Positions 43,722-53,180 of a DNA stretch of 64,000 bases are shown here, piece by piece (the stretch's first letter is position 1; each line of letters begins with the position of its first letter). A model generated the notes under the pieces. It had not been told where the DNA came from and did no database searches. It saw only the letters and a list, made by a program, of their open reading frames with translations. The translations under genes and the position numbers were made by a program. Origin of the DNA: Aliiroseovarius crassostreae (GTDB taxonomy: Bacteria > Pseudomonadota > Alphaproteobacteria > Rhodobacterales > Rhodobacteraceae); contig NZ_LKBA01000006.1 in the NCBI RefSeq assembly GCF_001307765.1, forward strand, positions 1 to 64,000. Reading direction: 5' to 3'.

Positions 43722-44024
43722 ATGAGTGAAAAGACTTTGACGCGCATGGATCTGAGCGAAGCTGTATTCCGCGAAGTAGGCCTGTCGCGCAATGAAAGTG
43801 CGCAATTGGTGGAAAGCGTTCTGGGCCATATGTCCGACTCTCTGGTCAATGGTGAAAGCGTCAAGATCTCATCCTTCGGCACCTTTTCCGTTCGCGAAAA
43901 AGCTGCCCGTGTGGGTCGCAATCCGAAGACCGGTGAAGAGGTTCCGATCAGCCCACGCCGCGTGCTGACCTTCCGTCCGTCCCATCTGATGAAAGACCGT
44001 GTCACGGCCGGCAATAAGAGCTGA
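43722..44024 (+). CDS. ihfA: Integration host factor subunit alpha
   Basis: A 100-residue DNA-bending protein of the HU/IHF family. It begins [18 protein letters not shown], has the arm with [14 protein letters not shown] (intercalating Pro) and the C-terminal [11 protein letters not shown]. It works as a heterodimer with IhfB. ATG 43722 has AGGGGGAC upstream. The terminator at 44041 and the merR gene follow. Confidence 0.97.
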   Translation: MSEKTLTRMDLSEAVFREVGLSRNESAQLVESVLGHMSDSLVNGESVKISSFGTFSVREKAARVGRNPKTGEEVPISPRRVLTFRPSHLMKDRVTAGNKS

Positions 44025-44040
44025 TTATTTACGTGTTTTC

Positions 44041-44067
44041 AGGGGGATAACTCCCCCCTTTCTTTTC
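44041..44067 (+). terminator. Terminator of ihfA
   Basis: GGGGGA-TAAC-TCCCCC is followed by CTTTCTTTTCTATTTT. The stem is short (six pairs), so read-through into merR is likely. Confidence 0.65.
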
Positions 44068-44098
44068 TATTTTCCACTGAATATCCGGGCAAAACACC

Positions 44099-45679
44099 AT
44101 GGACAAAAAGTCACCCGACGCCTTCCGGACCATCAGCGAGGTGGCCGATTGGCTTGGCGTGCCAACCCACGTCCTCCGTTTCTGGGAAAGCCGTTTTTCG
44201 CAGGTCAAACCGGTGAAGCGCGCGGGGGGGCGGCGTTATTACCGCCCCACGGACATGGCGCTTTTAGGCGGCATTCGCAAATTGCTGCATGAAGACGGGA
44301 TGACCATTCGCGGCGTGCAGAAACTGCTGCGCGAACAAGGGGTCAAACATGTGGCCGCCATGTCCCCCCTGCTCGATTCGCCCCCTTTGCCGCAAAATGC
44401 CGAAGGCAACGTGGTCTCCTTTGACCCTGCCGAACGCGCCCGCGATGGCCAGGCTCAGTCCGGTGATGGGCAGCCCCAGCCGGATGAAGACGCAGCGACC
44501 ACCCCGGATGTGACCGCACCTCCCGCAGAGGAGATTGCAGAGGCTGGCATCTCCGAAACGGATGCTGACACCTCCCCAGCGACCCCAACTGACCCACTTG
44601 CCCCGCTGCCACAGAAGGACCGCACCATCGCCGAAGCTCTGGAGAACGGGCCCAGCACTGCCCCGGCCCCAGAGGATATCGTGGAGGAGTCTGCAGCCCC
44701 GGTCACAACAGATCCTTCCACCATCCCTTCCACCATGGAAGACGGGGAAGATGCGAACGTCGCTGAGGCGCAAACAGAGGTAACAACCGCCCCAGACACG
44801 ACAGCACCGGCCGAAGCCATGCCTTCGCCGTCGGCTTTCACCGAAGAAGACACTCCAACCACATCGGCAGATCCCGCAACCGATCCGTTGCCCCCCCTCC
44901 CCGAGCAAATGCCGCCGGAAGAGAGCGCGACGAGCGCGCCTGCCGCAGATACCGTCACCGGAGAGGCCGACACCGAGGCGGAACAGCCTTCCCCCACAGA
45001 GGCTGCGCAGGAAGGCGAAGCGGTCGATCCCCCCGCCAGCCCGCAACCGATGGATCTGTTCGGATTTGCGGACACGCTTCCGGGCGAAGCGCCAGACGCA
45101 GGCCCTGCTGACCCGCCAGCCACATTCCCGGCAGCCGAGGGGCAGGACCCTGCCCCGACCACCCCCACCGACAGTGAGCCGGACGCCACGGGTGAGGCGC
45201 TGAGCGCCGAATTGCCCGATCTTGCGGATGACGCCTCGCATCCCACTGACACCGATCCTGATTTTGACGCTGGCGAGACACCAGTTGCCCCGACCCTTGA
45301 GCAGCCCCCCGAACAGGACACGGGGGATGGCCTGTCCGAAGACATGGTGGCAGTTGAGCACGGGCAAGAGGACGCCGAGGCGGATCCCACCTCCCTCCCC
45401 CCGCTTCATTCTGAACCGGAGGAGAGCGACACGTCCCAGCCGGAAGAGATCCCGATACCACCCGAATCTCCTGCTGAGCCAGACCTGCCGCCGCAGATCG
45501 ACCTGTCCCATATTCCGGCCGACCCCGAAGGGGATGATCCTGAGGTGGACACCCCCCTGATCCTCACGCTCCGCGACATCGGAAAGCGCGGCACAGATGT
45601 GCATCTGCCGGTTTTGCAGGCCCTTGCGGATCAACTGGATGCTCTGCTTGCGCAGATGGACCGATCAAACAAGCGTTGA
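44099..45679 (+). CDS. MerR family regulator with a very long acidic tail
   Basis: A 526-residue protein. Residues about 9-77 form a MerR-type helix-turn-helix ([34 protein letters not shown]). From about residue 90 to 490 there is a low-complexity tail rich in Pro, Ala, Glu, Asp and Thr, with no hydrophobic segment. The end [29 protein letters not shown] looks helical and may dimerise. Relatives after ihfA are typically much shorter. No sensor cysteines are seen. Target and signal are unknown. Confidence 0.88.
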   Translation: MDKKSPDAFRTISEVADWLGVPTHVLRFWESRFSQVKPVKRAGGRRYYRPTDMALLGGIRKLLHEDGMTIRGVQKLLREQGVKHVAAMSPLLDSPPLPQNAEGNVVSFDPAERARDGQAQSGDGQPQPDEDAATTPDVTAPPAEEIAEAGISETDADTSPATPTDPLAPLPQKDRTIAEALENGPSTAPAPEDIVEESAAPVTTDPSTIPSTMEDGEDANVAEAQTEVTTAPDTTAPAEAMPSPSAFTEEDTPTTSADPATDPLPPLPEQMPPEESATSAPAADTVTGEADTEAEQPSPTEAAQEGEAVDPPASPQPMDLFGFADTLPGEAPDAGPADPPATFPAAEGQDPAPTTPTDSEPDATGEALSAELPDLADDASHPTDTDPDFDAGETPVAPTLEQPPEQDTGDGLSEDMVAVEHGQEDAEADPTSLPPLHSEPEESDTSQPEEIPIPPESPAEPDLPPQIDLSHIPADPEGDDPEVDTPLILTLRDIGKRGTDVHLPVLQALADQLDALLAQMDRSNKR

Positions 45680-45762
45680 GCAAAAGAAGTGGGGACAATG
45701 GTGACTTTCCTGCGTTTTCCGGCTTGCCCCGCCCGTGAAAATCACTATGTAAGGGCCTCAGT

Positions 45763-45839
45763 CGGGCTATGGCGCAGCCTGGTAGCGCGTCCGTCTGGGG
45801 GACGGAAGGTCGCAGGTTCGAGTCCTGCTAGCCCGACCA
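45763..45839 (+). tRNA. tRNA-Pro (anticodon GGG)
   Basis: Acceptor stem CGGGCTA/TAGCCCG, anticodon stem TCCGT/ACGGA with loop CTGGGGG (anticodon GGG), T-arm with TTCGAGT, discriminator A and encoded CCA. It is immediately followed by a terminator and then dcd. Confidence 0.96.
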
Positions 45840-45844
45840 AAACA

Positions 45845-45876
45845 GCCCGCCCCTTCACTGAGGGGTGGGCGTTTTT
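45845..45876 (+). terminator. Terminator of tRNA-Pro
   Basis: GCCCGCCCCT (45845-45854) and AGGGGTGGGC (45861-45870) pair (one G-T) and are followed by GTTTTTG. Confidence 0.85.
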
Positions 45877-45912
45877 GTATTCGGGGTTCAGGGAAACGAT
45901 GGGAGGATTGCG

Positions 45913-46992
45913 ATGACACCGGGTGTTCTGGCAGATGCGCAGATCAGGCAAATGATCACCGATGGGGCCATCTCGGCTGCCTCTCCGATTCTGAATGACC
46001 AGATCCAGCCCGCCAGCCTTGATCTGCGGCTGGGGGAGCGGGCCTATCGCGTGCGCGCCTCGTTCCTGCCGGGATTGGGACGCACCGTGGCGGACCGTCT
46101 GGACGATCTGACCATGCATGAAGTGCCCCTGACCGGCGGTGCCGTGCTGGAAAAGGGCTGTGTCTATGTGGTGCCGCTGATGGAACACCTGTCCTTGCCT
46201 GCGGGGATGACCGGGGCGGCCAGCGCCAAATCCTCAATCGGGCGCCTTGATATGATGACACGTGTGATCACCGATCAGGGGATCGAATTTGATCGCGTTC
46301 CCGATGGGTATGAAGGCCCGCTTTATGCCGAAATCTGTCCGCAGAGCTTTTCGGTGGTGGCCCAGCCCGGTCAGTTGCTGACACAGATCATCTTTCGGCA
46401 GGGCCGCACATTCCTGTCTGATGAGGAGTTGCGCAAGGTCCATGTCGAGACGCCAATTGTTTCCGGTGACCCGGTGATTTCCGATGGGCTGGGGTTTTCG
46501 GTGGACCTGAAACCACGTTCCGGTGACCTTGTAGGCTATCGCGCCAAGCGGCACTCCGGTGTGGTGGATCTGTCCAAGCTTAACCATTACGACCCGGCGG
46601 AATACTGGGAAGAGGTGCGCACCACCAAAGGGCAGATTATCCTTGATCCGGGAGCGTTTTACATTCTGGTCAGCCGGGAGGCGATTGCGATCCCTCCCAA
46701 TTGTGCTGCGGAAATGGCCCCTTACCTTGCCATGGTGGGTGAGTTCCGGGTGCATTATGCCGGTTTCTTTGATCCCGGTTTTGGCTTTGATGCTGCGGGT
46801 GGATCAGGTTCACGCGGGGTTTTGGAAGTGCGCTGCCATGAGGCGCCTTTTGTGCTGGAACATGGGCAGGTCGTGGGACGGCTGGTGTATGAGCGCATGT
46901 CACAGACACCTGAGGCGCTTTATGGGGTTGATATCAAATCAAACTACCAGGGGCAGGGCCTGAAACTGTCCAAACATTTCAAGGCAAAATGA
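45913..46992 (+). CDS. dCTP deaminase family protein (double-domain)
   Basis: A 359-residue protein of the 2'-deoxycytidine 5'-triphosphate deaminase family, about twice the length of E. coli Dcd because two dUTPase-like halves are fused. The N-terminal half has ILNDQIQPASLDLRLG and SAKSSIGRLDMMTRV; the C-terminal half has PPNCAAEMAPYLAMVGEFRVHYAGFFDPGFG. It should turn dCTP into dUTP for thymidylate supply. ATG 45913 is preceded by GGGAGG. It overlaps no neighbour; repeat copy 3 follows the stop. Confidence 0.92.
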   Translation: MTPGVLADAQIRQMITDGAISAASPILNDQIQPASLDLRLGERAYRVRASFLPGLGRTVADRLDDLTMHEVPLTGGAVLEKGCVYVVPLMEHLSLPAGMTGAASAKSSIGRLDMMTRVITDQGIEFDRVPDGYEGPLYAEICPQSFSVVAQPGQLLTQIIFRQGRTFLSDEELRKVHVETPIVSGDPVISDGLGFSVDLKPRSGDLVGYRAKRHSGVVDLSKLNHYDPAEYWEEVRTTKGQIILDPGAFYILVSREAIAIPPNCAAEMAPYLAMVGEFRVHYAGFFDPGFGFDAAGGSGSRGVLEVRCHEAPFVLEHGQVVGRLVYERMSQTPEALYGVDIKSNYQGQGLKLSKHFKAK

Positions 46993-47004
46993 CGTAGAGG
47001 GCCA

Positions 47005-47066
47005 AGGGGCGCTGCCCCTCGCCTCGTTGAGGCTCACCCCGGGATATTTTCAACCAGAAAATGAGA
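47005..47066 (+). repeat. Downstream 3'-end repeat, copy 3 (after the dCTP deaminase gene)
   Basis: AGGGGCGCTGCCCCT hairpin, CGCCTCGTTGAGGCTCACC, then CGGGATATTTTCAACCAGAAAA. It lies just after the stop in the same orientation. Confidence 0.85.
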
Positions 47067-47130
47067 GCGGCGACTGGATGCCGGTTCCGTTTCCAGTGGC
47101 GGCGGCGCTTGCGTAAAGGGTTTCGGCCTC

Positions 47131-47355
47131 TCAGAACAGTTTGCGGGTGATGCGGGCGCTTTGCCGGGCCTTTCGGACCATCTGGCGGGCCTGCCGGGCG
47201 CGCTTGCGCTCTTCAGGGGTCATGTCTTCGTTTGTCGGGGCCTCACCACGGCCAGACCGTTTCGCGGCATAATCAATTCCGGCATCGACCCCTTTGTTGA
47301 TCAACTGGCCAAGAACCCGGCGAATGATCATGTTGATAATGCTGTTGAGGTTCAT
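47131..47355 (-). CDS. Small conserved-looking basic protein
   Basis: A 74-residue protein beginning MNLNSIINMIIRRVLGQLINKG. It has an amphipathic helix at the start, then KRSGRGEA, an acidic turn with MTPEERKRARQARQMVR and a strongly basic C-terminal helix ending RITRKLF. ATG 47355 is preferred; a longer in-frame start at 47394 has no binding site. I recall similar unnamed small proteins in Rhodobacteraceae, but no function. It may bind nucleic acid or membrane. Confidence 0.65.
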   Translation of the reverse strand: MNLNSIINMIIRRVLGQLINKGVDAGIDYAAKRSGRGEAPTNEDMTPEERKRARQARQMVRKARQSARITRKLF

Positions 47356-47426
47356 GTCTGTCTTTCCCATCTGCGCGCAAAGGTAATATAGCACATCATT
47401 GCGGCGATTTCAGGATGTGGCCGGAA

Positions 47427-48086
47427 TTAATCTTCGAACAGTTCGCTCTGGCCGCTGGTTGGTTCGTCATCCTCGTCGTCATGGTCCGGGCCGGGCATCA
47501 TGCCGGGGGGCGGGCGGCTTTCGAGAAGGCCTGCGGCGCGCAGCTCTTTCAGCCCCGGCAGGTCGCGGGCGCTTTCCAGGCCAAAGTGATCCAGGAAATG
47601 CGGCGTGACCACAAAAGTGACAGGGCGGCCCGGGGTCATGCGACGGCGGCCAAAACGGATCCATTCCATTTCGATCAGCTGATCGATCGTGCCCCGAGAG
47701 ACGGAAACGCCCCGGATCTCTTCGATTTCGGCCCGCGTGGCGGGTTGGTGATAGGCGATGATGGCCAGGGTTTCGATTGCGGCGCGACTGAGTTTCCGCA
47801 CCTCGATCGTTTCCTTTTGCATCAGATGGCCCAGATCAGGGGCGGTTCGGATAGCCCAGGCATCCCCCACACGCACGACCCGCACACCGCGCCCTTCATA
47901 GCGTTTCACCAGATGGGCGAGTGCCTCGCCGGCATCCGCCCCATGGGGCATGCGGCTTTCAAGTTCCGCCACGCTGACCGGTTCCCCCGAGGCAAACAGG
48001 ATCGCTTCGACCATGCGTTCCTGCTCTCCCATCGGGGGGGCATCAAACAGGCTTTCTTCCTGAGTATCAACGACTTGCTCATTCAT
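47427..48086 (-). CDS. scpB: Segregation and condensation protein B
   Basis: A 219-residue kleisin-associated winged-helix protein of the SMC-ScpAB condensin complex. The family segment ERMVEAILFASGEPVSVAEL and IETLAIIAYHQPATRAEIEEIRGV are diagnostic. The Asp/Glu-rich end (HDDEDDEPTSGQSELFED) is normal in this group. ATG 48086 overlaps the scpA stop (TGATG); GTG 48089 is an alternative. It is the last gene of the argS-SPOR-nagZ-scpA-scpB run. Confidence 0.95.
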   Translation of the reverse strand: MNEQVVDTQEESLFDAPPMGEQERMVEAILFASGEPVSVAELESRMPHGADAGEALAHLVKRYEGRGVRVVRVGDAWAIRTAPDLGHLMQKETIEVRKLSRAAIETLAIIAYHQPATRAEIEEIRGVSVSRGTIDQLIEMEWIRFGRRRMTPGRPVTFVVTPHFLDHFGLESARDLPGLKELRAAGLLESRPPPGMMPGPDHDDEDDEPTSGQSELFED

Positions 48087-48871
48087 CACGATTTCCTGCG
48101 AATTTCGATCGGCGCAAATGTGTCGGGTTGGCGAATGTCGATCATTCCCCGTTTGGCCAGTTCCAGAGAGGCGGCAAAATTGGCGGCGGTGGCCGAGCGG
48201 CGGCGTTTGCCATCCAGCACCCAGCCCTCGGGCAGATAAGAGGACAGGTCGGTCCAGTCCCCCGCATAACCCACGAGGTCACGCATCCGTTCCAGCGCCT
48301 GTTCCATGGTCATCAGGCTTTCCCGGTCCATGACAAAAGGGCGAAACTCGTCCTTGGTGCGGATCCGTGCATAGCCCTGCATCAGGTCGAGAAGCGTGGC
48401 TGTATAGGTCACGGTGCGAATGCGCGTCACATCCTCGGGCACACCACGGGCGAAGAAATCCCGCCCCAATTGGTCACGCGCCATCAGCTTGGCAGCGGCA
48501 TCGCGCATGCCCTGCAGCCGTTCCAGCTGAAACGCCAGATGCGCGGCGAGGTCCTCGCCCGTCGGCCCTTCTTCGGTGGGGTCAGGGGGCAGAAGCAGAC
48601 GGGATTTCAGAAAGGCCAGCCAGGCCGCCATCACAAGGTAATCCGCCGCCAGCTCAATCCGCAAATGGCGCGCTTTTTCGACAAATCCCAGATATTGTTC
48701 CGCCAGATCAAGGATCGAGATCTGGCGCAGATCCACTTTTTGCGTGCGCGACAGGGTCAAAAGCAGGTCCAGCGGGCCTTCATACCCATCGACATCGACA
48801 ATCAGTGCCTCCGCCGCGAGGCGGTCTGACACCGACATGACGTCTTCTGAAAATTCTTCCTGCTCCGCCAT
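48086..48871 (-). CDS. scpA: Segregation and condensation protein A
   Basis: A 261-residue kleisin subunit bridging SMC heads. The N-terminal domain includes DVDGYEGPLDLLLTLSRTQKVDLRQISI and YLVMAAWLAFLKSRLLLPP; the C-terminal winged helix ends SLELAKRGMIDIRQPDTF. ATG 48871 is directly adjacent to the nagZ stop. scpB follows in overlap. Confidence 0.95.
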   Translation of the reverse strand: MAEQEEFSEDVMSVSDRLAAEALIVDVDGYEGPLDLLLTLSRTQKVDLRQISILDLAEQYLGFVEKARHLRIELAADYLVMAAWLAFLKSRLLLPPDPTEEGPTGEDLAAHLAFQLERLQGMRDAAAKLMARDQLGRDFFARGVPEDVTRIRTVTYTATLLDLMQGYARIRTKDEFRPFVMDRESLMTMEQALERMRDLVGYAGDWTDLSSYLPEGWVLDGKRRRSATAANFAASLELAKRGMIDIRQPDTFAPIEIRRKS

Positions 48872-49891
48872 CTAGCGTGGGTTCTCTGCTGTTTCACCTG
48901 TCATCAGGTTCTGAAACTCGGCCTCCAGCGCCTCTATGTCAACCGCCATGGGCACGGCGCGCCAGGTCAGTGCCTTGTCGGCCCGCGCCTGCGCCCCCTC
49001 GGACATCTGACCAGTGGCGTCCACAATCTCGGCCATTTCTTCCCGATCCCCGTTGCAGTGCAGGATCAGATCGCAGCCTGCGGCAAGGGCACGGCGGGCG
49101 CGCAGCGACAGCGGCCCTTCGAGCGCCTGCATCGACAGATCATCCGTCATCAAAAGCCCGTCAAACCCGATATCCTTACGGATCAGGTCCAGCATGATGG
49201 GGGATTGGGTGGCGGGCGCGGTCGGGTCGATATCCTCGAACACGATATGCGCGGTCATGCCAAGGGGCAGGTTCGAAACCCCCGAAAAGGCAAGGAAGTC
49301 AGTGTTGTGCAGCTCTCGCGCATGGGTGGCAACATGGGGCAGGTCCAGGTGGCTGTCCATCGTGGCCCGCCCATGCCCCGGCAAGTGTTTCACCACCGGC
49401 AGCACCCCGCCCTCAAGCAAGCCCTGGGCCACGGCCTGTGCCCGCTCCACCACATGCACCACATCTTCGCCAAGGCAGCGATTGCGCAGGACGGGATGGG
49501 TGTCGGCAAAGGCAAGATCAACCACCGGGGCACAATTTCCGTCAATGCCAACGGAATAAAGCTCGTCCGCAATCAGGCGATAGCGCAAATACATGGCGCG
49601 TGTCGCGTTGCGTTTGTTGAACTGCGCCTGATCCAGCGCCGGAAGCCATTCCCGCCAATGGGGGGCAATCATGCGCGCAACCCGGCCGCCTTCCTGATCA
49701 ATGAAGATAGGGGCATTTCGGCCGACCGTGCCGCGCAGATCAGCCGTCAAAGCGCGCAGTTGATCGGGGCTGTCCACATTTCGGGCAAACAGAATAAATC
49801 CCCAGGGCTGCGTTTTCTCAAAAAACCGGCGTTCCCGTTCGGACAGGGTCAGACCTGCGCAGCCGAAAATATAGGCGCCCTGCCGTGACAT
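48872..49891 (-). CDS. nagZ: Beta-N-acetylhexosaminidase
   Basis: A 339-residue family 3 glycoside hydrolase that removes N-acetylglucosamine from muropeptides during cell-wall recycling, in the cytosol. It has FIDQEGGRVARM, the catalytic His/Asp loop KHLPGHGRATMDSHLDLP and the nucleophile Asp in GLLMTDDLSM. Length is normal. It lies between the SPOR-domain gene and scpA. Confidence 0.95.
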   Translation of the reverse strand: MSRQGAYIFGCAGLTLSERERRFFEKTQPWGFILFARNVDSPDQLRALTADLRGTVGRNAPIFIDQEGGRVARMIAPHWREWLPALDQAQFNKRNATRAMYLRYRLIADELYSVGIDGNCAPVVDLAFADTHPVLRNRCLGEDVVHVVERAQAVAQGLLEGGVLPVVKHLPGHGRATMDSHLDLPHVATHARELHNTDFLAFSGVSNLPLGMTAHIVFEDIDPTAPATQSPIMLDLIRKDIGFDGLLMTDDLSMQALEGPLSLRARRALAAGCDLILHCNGDREEMAEIVDATGQMSEGAQARADKALTWRAVPMAVDIEALEAEFQNLMTGETAENPR

Positions 49892-49927
49892 GACAGCTCC
49901 TTTAACTTCACATTCCGGCAGGACCGA

Positions 49928-51187
49928 TCAGCGGGTGACCACCGGGATACAGGCGGTTTTGCCTGCCATCAAAGCTGAACAGAAACGGCGCGCATCGGCA
50001 AGGTCTTTAAATCCCATGGCGCGCAGACGATAAAAGGTCTTGCCGCCGGATTGGGCCTTTTGGATCACGCGGGTCTTGCCGGGAAGGTAATCGTCAAACC
50101 GGGTTGAAAGCTTGTCCCATTCGCTACGCGCAATCTCTGCACTTTCGAAGGCGCCAAGCTGGACAAGCCGCGTGCCGGCCGGGATCGCCTCGGGGGTGAT
50201 CTCCTTGGGGGCGCTGTCCACCGGTCTTTCCAGGCTTGCCTTGACCGGGCTGATCGTGCGCAGATCCGACGGGCGGATCAGCGGGCGGGCGGATGTCGAC
50301 ACGCCGGGCACGGAGGCCGGAATAACCTTGACGGTTTTGGGGGCAACCTGCGGCAGGCTGACCGGGCTTTGCGCCGCCACCCGGGTCACATCTGCGCCAG
50401 ACGGGGCAGTTTGCGACAGGGGCTTGATATTCTGGCTGACCTGACTGGCAATGGCCAGCGCGGCGACCACCGGGTCAGAGGGCAGATTGCTCATATCCAC
50501 GCTCGGGGCGCCAGGAACAGAATGCGCTGCAACTTCAATAGGTTCAAGAATCGGATCCGTATCCGAGATCTGGGTTTCGACCTGTGCGACGAGATTGGCA
50601 GAGCCCGCCGGGAGATCCTCATCATCCAGCGTTTCCGGCGCAGGGGCAAGCGCCACCTGATCAGACGGGGCACTGGCCTCGCCGTCTGCCTGAACCGAAT
50701 TCACCGCCAGGCCCTGGTGGGCCGCAGACTGCCCCCCCGGTTCAACCGGCTGTATCCGCATCGGACCTTCCAGCGCGCGCACCACCGGAATGCCGGTCAC
50801 GTCGCGCATGGCCAACTGGTATCCCCAGACGGCCAGCCCAACAATCAATCCAAGAGAAACCGCCGCCCCGGCATAATTGACCACTGTCCCAAAGCGCCCA
50901 CCGCCATTCAGGACAGGCGCAGCGGGGGCTGGCATATGAGATGTGTGGGCATAGGCAGGCGGGGCACCAAACTCATCCTGCCCCTGTGCACCACCATAGT
51001 GGAGGTGAGGATCCTGCACAGGCACATGATGCACCTGCCCAGCGGCAGACCAATGTTGATGTCCCTGTTGCTGCTGTCCCTGCACCGGGGCGGATCCCCC
51101 GTTGGAATAGCCGCCCTTCCCTGCCGGTCCGGGTGTCTGCTGGGGATATATGGGGGCACGGGTGTTGCCCCAATCGATCGTCGCCAT
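49928..51187 (-). CDS. SPOR domain protein, membrane-anchored
   Basis: A 419-residue cell-envelope protein. Residues 1-100 are disordered (Gly/Gln/Pro/His-rich, cytoplasmic). A single membrane segment (103-126, VVNYAGAAVSLGLIVGLAVWGY) is followed by a long periplasmic linker rich in Pro, Ala, Val and Asp (130-330). A SPOR domain from about 340, with RLVQLGAFESAEIARSEWDKL and YRLRAMGFKDLADARRFC, binds denuded glycan strands at the division site. It is likely a divisome-associated factor. Confidence 0.92.
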   Translation of the reverse strand: MATIDWGNTRAPIYPQQTPGPAGKGGYSNGGSAPVQGQQQQGHQHWSAAGQVHHVPVQDPHLHYGGAQGQDEFGAPPAYAHTSHMPAPAAPVLNGGGRFGTVVNYAGAAVSLGLIVGLAVWGYQLAMRDVTGIPVVRALEGPMRIQPVEPGGQSAAHQGLAVNSVQADGEASAPSDQVALAPAPETLDDEDLPAGSANLVAQVETQISDTDPILEPIEVAAHSVPGAPSVDMSNLPSDPVVAALAIASQVSQNIKPLSQTAPSGADVTRVAAQSPVSLPQVAPKTVKVIPASVPGVSTSARPLIRPSDLRTISPVKASLERPVDSAPKEITPEAIPAGTRLVQLGAFESAEIARSEWDKLSTRFDDYLPGKTRVIQKAQSGGKTFYRLRAMGFKDLADARRFCSALMAGKTACIPVVTR

Positions 51188-51313
51188 ACCTGCCTCACAT
51201 CCGGGGGGACACGATTAGGCAGGCCTGCTGCCCGCATCCTCTCTCCGGTCTCTGCTCGTTGCCTCGAAAAGGGGCGTTTGCGCCCCCATTTCCGGCACGA
51301 GCTGAGCTTGTGA

Positions 51314-53035
51314 TCAGCGCATTTCCTCGGCCGGATTGACACCAAGAATACCAAGACCTGCGGAAATGACAAGTTTCACGGCACGCGGCAGGGCGATTTT
51401 CGTAGCAGATGAGTCATTCTTGCCATCCTGCACGAAACGCAGCTCTGATTTTTCGTTGCCACGATTGTAAAGCGACTGAAATTCTGCTGCGAGTTCATAG
51501 AGATAGAAGGCGACGCGATGCGGCTCATGGGTGCGTGCCGCGATCTCGACCAGGCGTGGCCATTCGGCCAGCTTCTTGGCCACCGCCAGCTCTGCCTCAT
51601 CTTCGATCAGCGGTGCGGCGCCCAGGGAAACACCAGCCTCTTCGGCCTTTTTCAGAACCGAACAGATCCGCGCATGGGCATATTGCACATACCAGACCGG
51701 GTTGTCCCGGCTGGCCTCTTTCACCTTGTCAAAGTCGAAATCAAGCGGGGCATCGTTCTTGCGGGTCAGCATGACAAAACGGGTCACATCCGCCCCCACC
51801 TCGCTCACCACATCGCGCAGCGTGACAAAATTGCCCGCACGTTTCGACATTTTGAACGGCTCACCGTTTTTATAAAGCTTCACCAGCTGGGTCAGCTTGA
51901 TATCAAGCGGCACCTTGCCATCCGACAATGCGGACACTGCCGCTTTCATCCGTTTGACATAACCGCCATGGTCCGCGCCGAACACGTCGATCAACTGGTC
52001 ATAGCCGCGCTCGACCTTGTCATAGTGATAGGCGATATCGGGCGCAAAATAGGTCCATGCGCCGTCCGACTTCTTCACCGGACGATCCACGTCATCGCCA
52101 TGTTCGGTCGATTTAAAGAGGGTCTGCTCACGCGGTTCCCAATCTTCGGGTTTCTTGCCTTTCGGCGGCTCAAGAACACCCTGATAAATCAAGCCTTTGC
52201 TTTCGAGGCTGGCAAGGGCCGCCTCGATCCGCCCGGTGCCATATAGCGACTTTTCTGAGAAGAACTTGTCCATTTTCACACCAAGCTGCGCCAGATCCTC
52301 ACGGATCAGGTCCAGCATCGCAGCCGTGGCAAACTCGCGGATTTCCACCAGCCAGACGTCTTCCGGCTGATCCAGATAGGCATCCCCGACCTTGGCCTTC
52401 AGCGCCTCCCCCACCGGCACAAGATAATCGCCCGGATAGGTGCCATCCTCAAACGCCACTTCCTGCCCGTGGGCTTCGAGGTAGCGCAGGTAAACAGACC
52501 GCGCCAGCACATCAACCTGCGCGCCACCATCGTTGATGTAATATTCGCGCGTGACGTCATAGCCCGCATATTCCAGAAGGCTTGCCAGGGCATCTCCAAA
52601 AACCGCACCGCGGGTGTGCCCCACATGAAGCGGCCCGGTCGGGTTGGCGGACACATATTCGACATTGATTTTCTGATCCGCCCCCATGGCGGACCGACCA
52701 TAGCCCTCGCTTGCCAAAATGCCCGAGACCAGCCCGGACCAGATCGACGCCGACAGGCGCAGGTTCAAAAAGCCGGGGCCCGCCACTTCCGCCACATCAA
52801 TCCGATCATCCGCCCCCAGCTTGGCAGCCAGCACTTCGGCAATATCACGCGGCTTCATCCGGGCAGGCTTGGCCAGCACCATCGCCGCATTGGTCGCCAT
52901 GTCCCCATGGGCCGGATCGCGCGGAGGTTCCACCGCCACATTGTCAAAGCTCAGCCCCTCGGGCAGCACGCCTTCGGCCACCATCTCGGTCAGGCTGTTG
53001 ATCACAAGCGCGCGAATTTCAGCAAACAGGTTCAT
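51314..53035 (-). CDS. argS: Arginyl-tRNA synthetase
   Basis: A 573-residue class I synthetase charging tRNA-Arg. The HIGH-type motif reads [12 protein letters not shown], the KMSKS-type motif [11 protein letters not shown], and the anticodon domain ends with [20 protein letters not shown] and [22 protein letters not shown]. The N-terminal additional domain is normal. It is first in the minus-strand group with the SPOR, nagZ and scp genes and is preceded by dgt. Confidence 0.97.
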   Translation of the reverse strand: MNLFAEIRALVINSLTEMVAEGVLPEGLSFDNVAVEPPRDPAHGDMATNAAMVLAKPARMKPRDIAEVLAAKLGADDRIDVAEVAGPGFLNLRLSASIWSGLVSGILASEGYGRSAMGADQKINVEYVSANPTGPLHVGHTRGAVFGDALASLLEYAGYDVTREYYINDGGAQVDVLARSVYLRYLEAHGQEVAFEDGTYPGDYLVPVGEALKAKVGDAYLDQPEDVWLVEIREFATAAMLDLIREDLAQLGVKMDKFFSEKSLYGTGRIEAALASLESKGLIYQGVLEPPKGKKPEDWEPREQTLFKSTEHGDDVDRPVKKSDGAWTYFAPDIAYHYDKVERGYDQLIDVFGADHGGYVKRMKAAVSALSDGKVPLDIKLTQLVKLYKNGEPFKMSKRAGNFVTLRDVVSEVGADVTRFVMLTRKNDAPLDFDFDKVKEASRDNPVWYVQYAHARICSVLKKAEEAGVSLGAAPLIEDEAELAVAKKLAEWPRLVEIAARTHEPHRVAFYLYELAAEFQSLYNRGNEKSELRFVQDGKNDSSATKIALPRAVKLVISAGLGILGVNPAEEMR

Positions 53036-53113
53036 GTCACGGATCCTTTCTCGTCCAGCGCACCTCTATCAGCATGGGGCCAAAGGTCAAGAGAGCCACC
53101 CCCTCACGCGCGC

Positions 53114-53180
53114 CCTCTTTTTTCTTTGCTACAAATACCTCGGGGTGAGCGAGCTTGTCTCGCGAGGGGCAGCGCCCCTA
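53114..53180 (-). repeat. Downstream 3'-end repeat, copy 4 (at the dgt 3' end)
   Basis: On the minus strand TAGGGGCGCTGCCCCT is followed by CGCGAGACAAGCTCGCTCACC, then CCGAGGTATTTGTAGCAAAGAAAA. The first bases are the dgt stop codon, so the repeat directly abuts the gene. A second hairpin (GCGAG../..CTCGC) is present. Confidence 0.85.
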
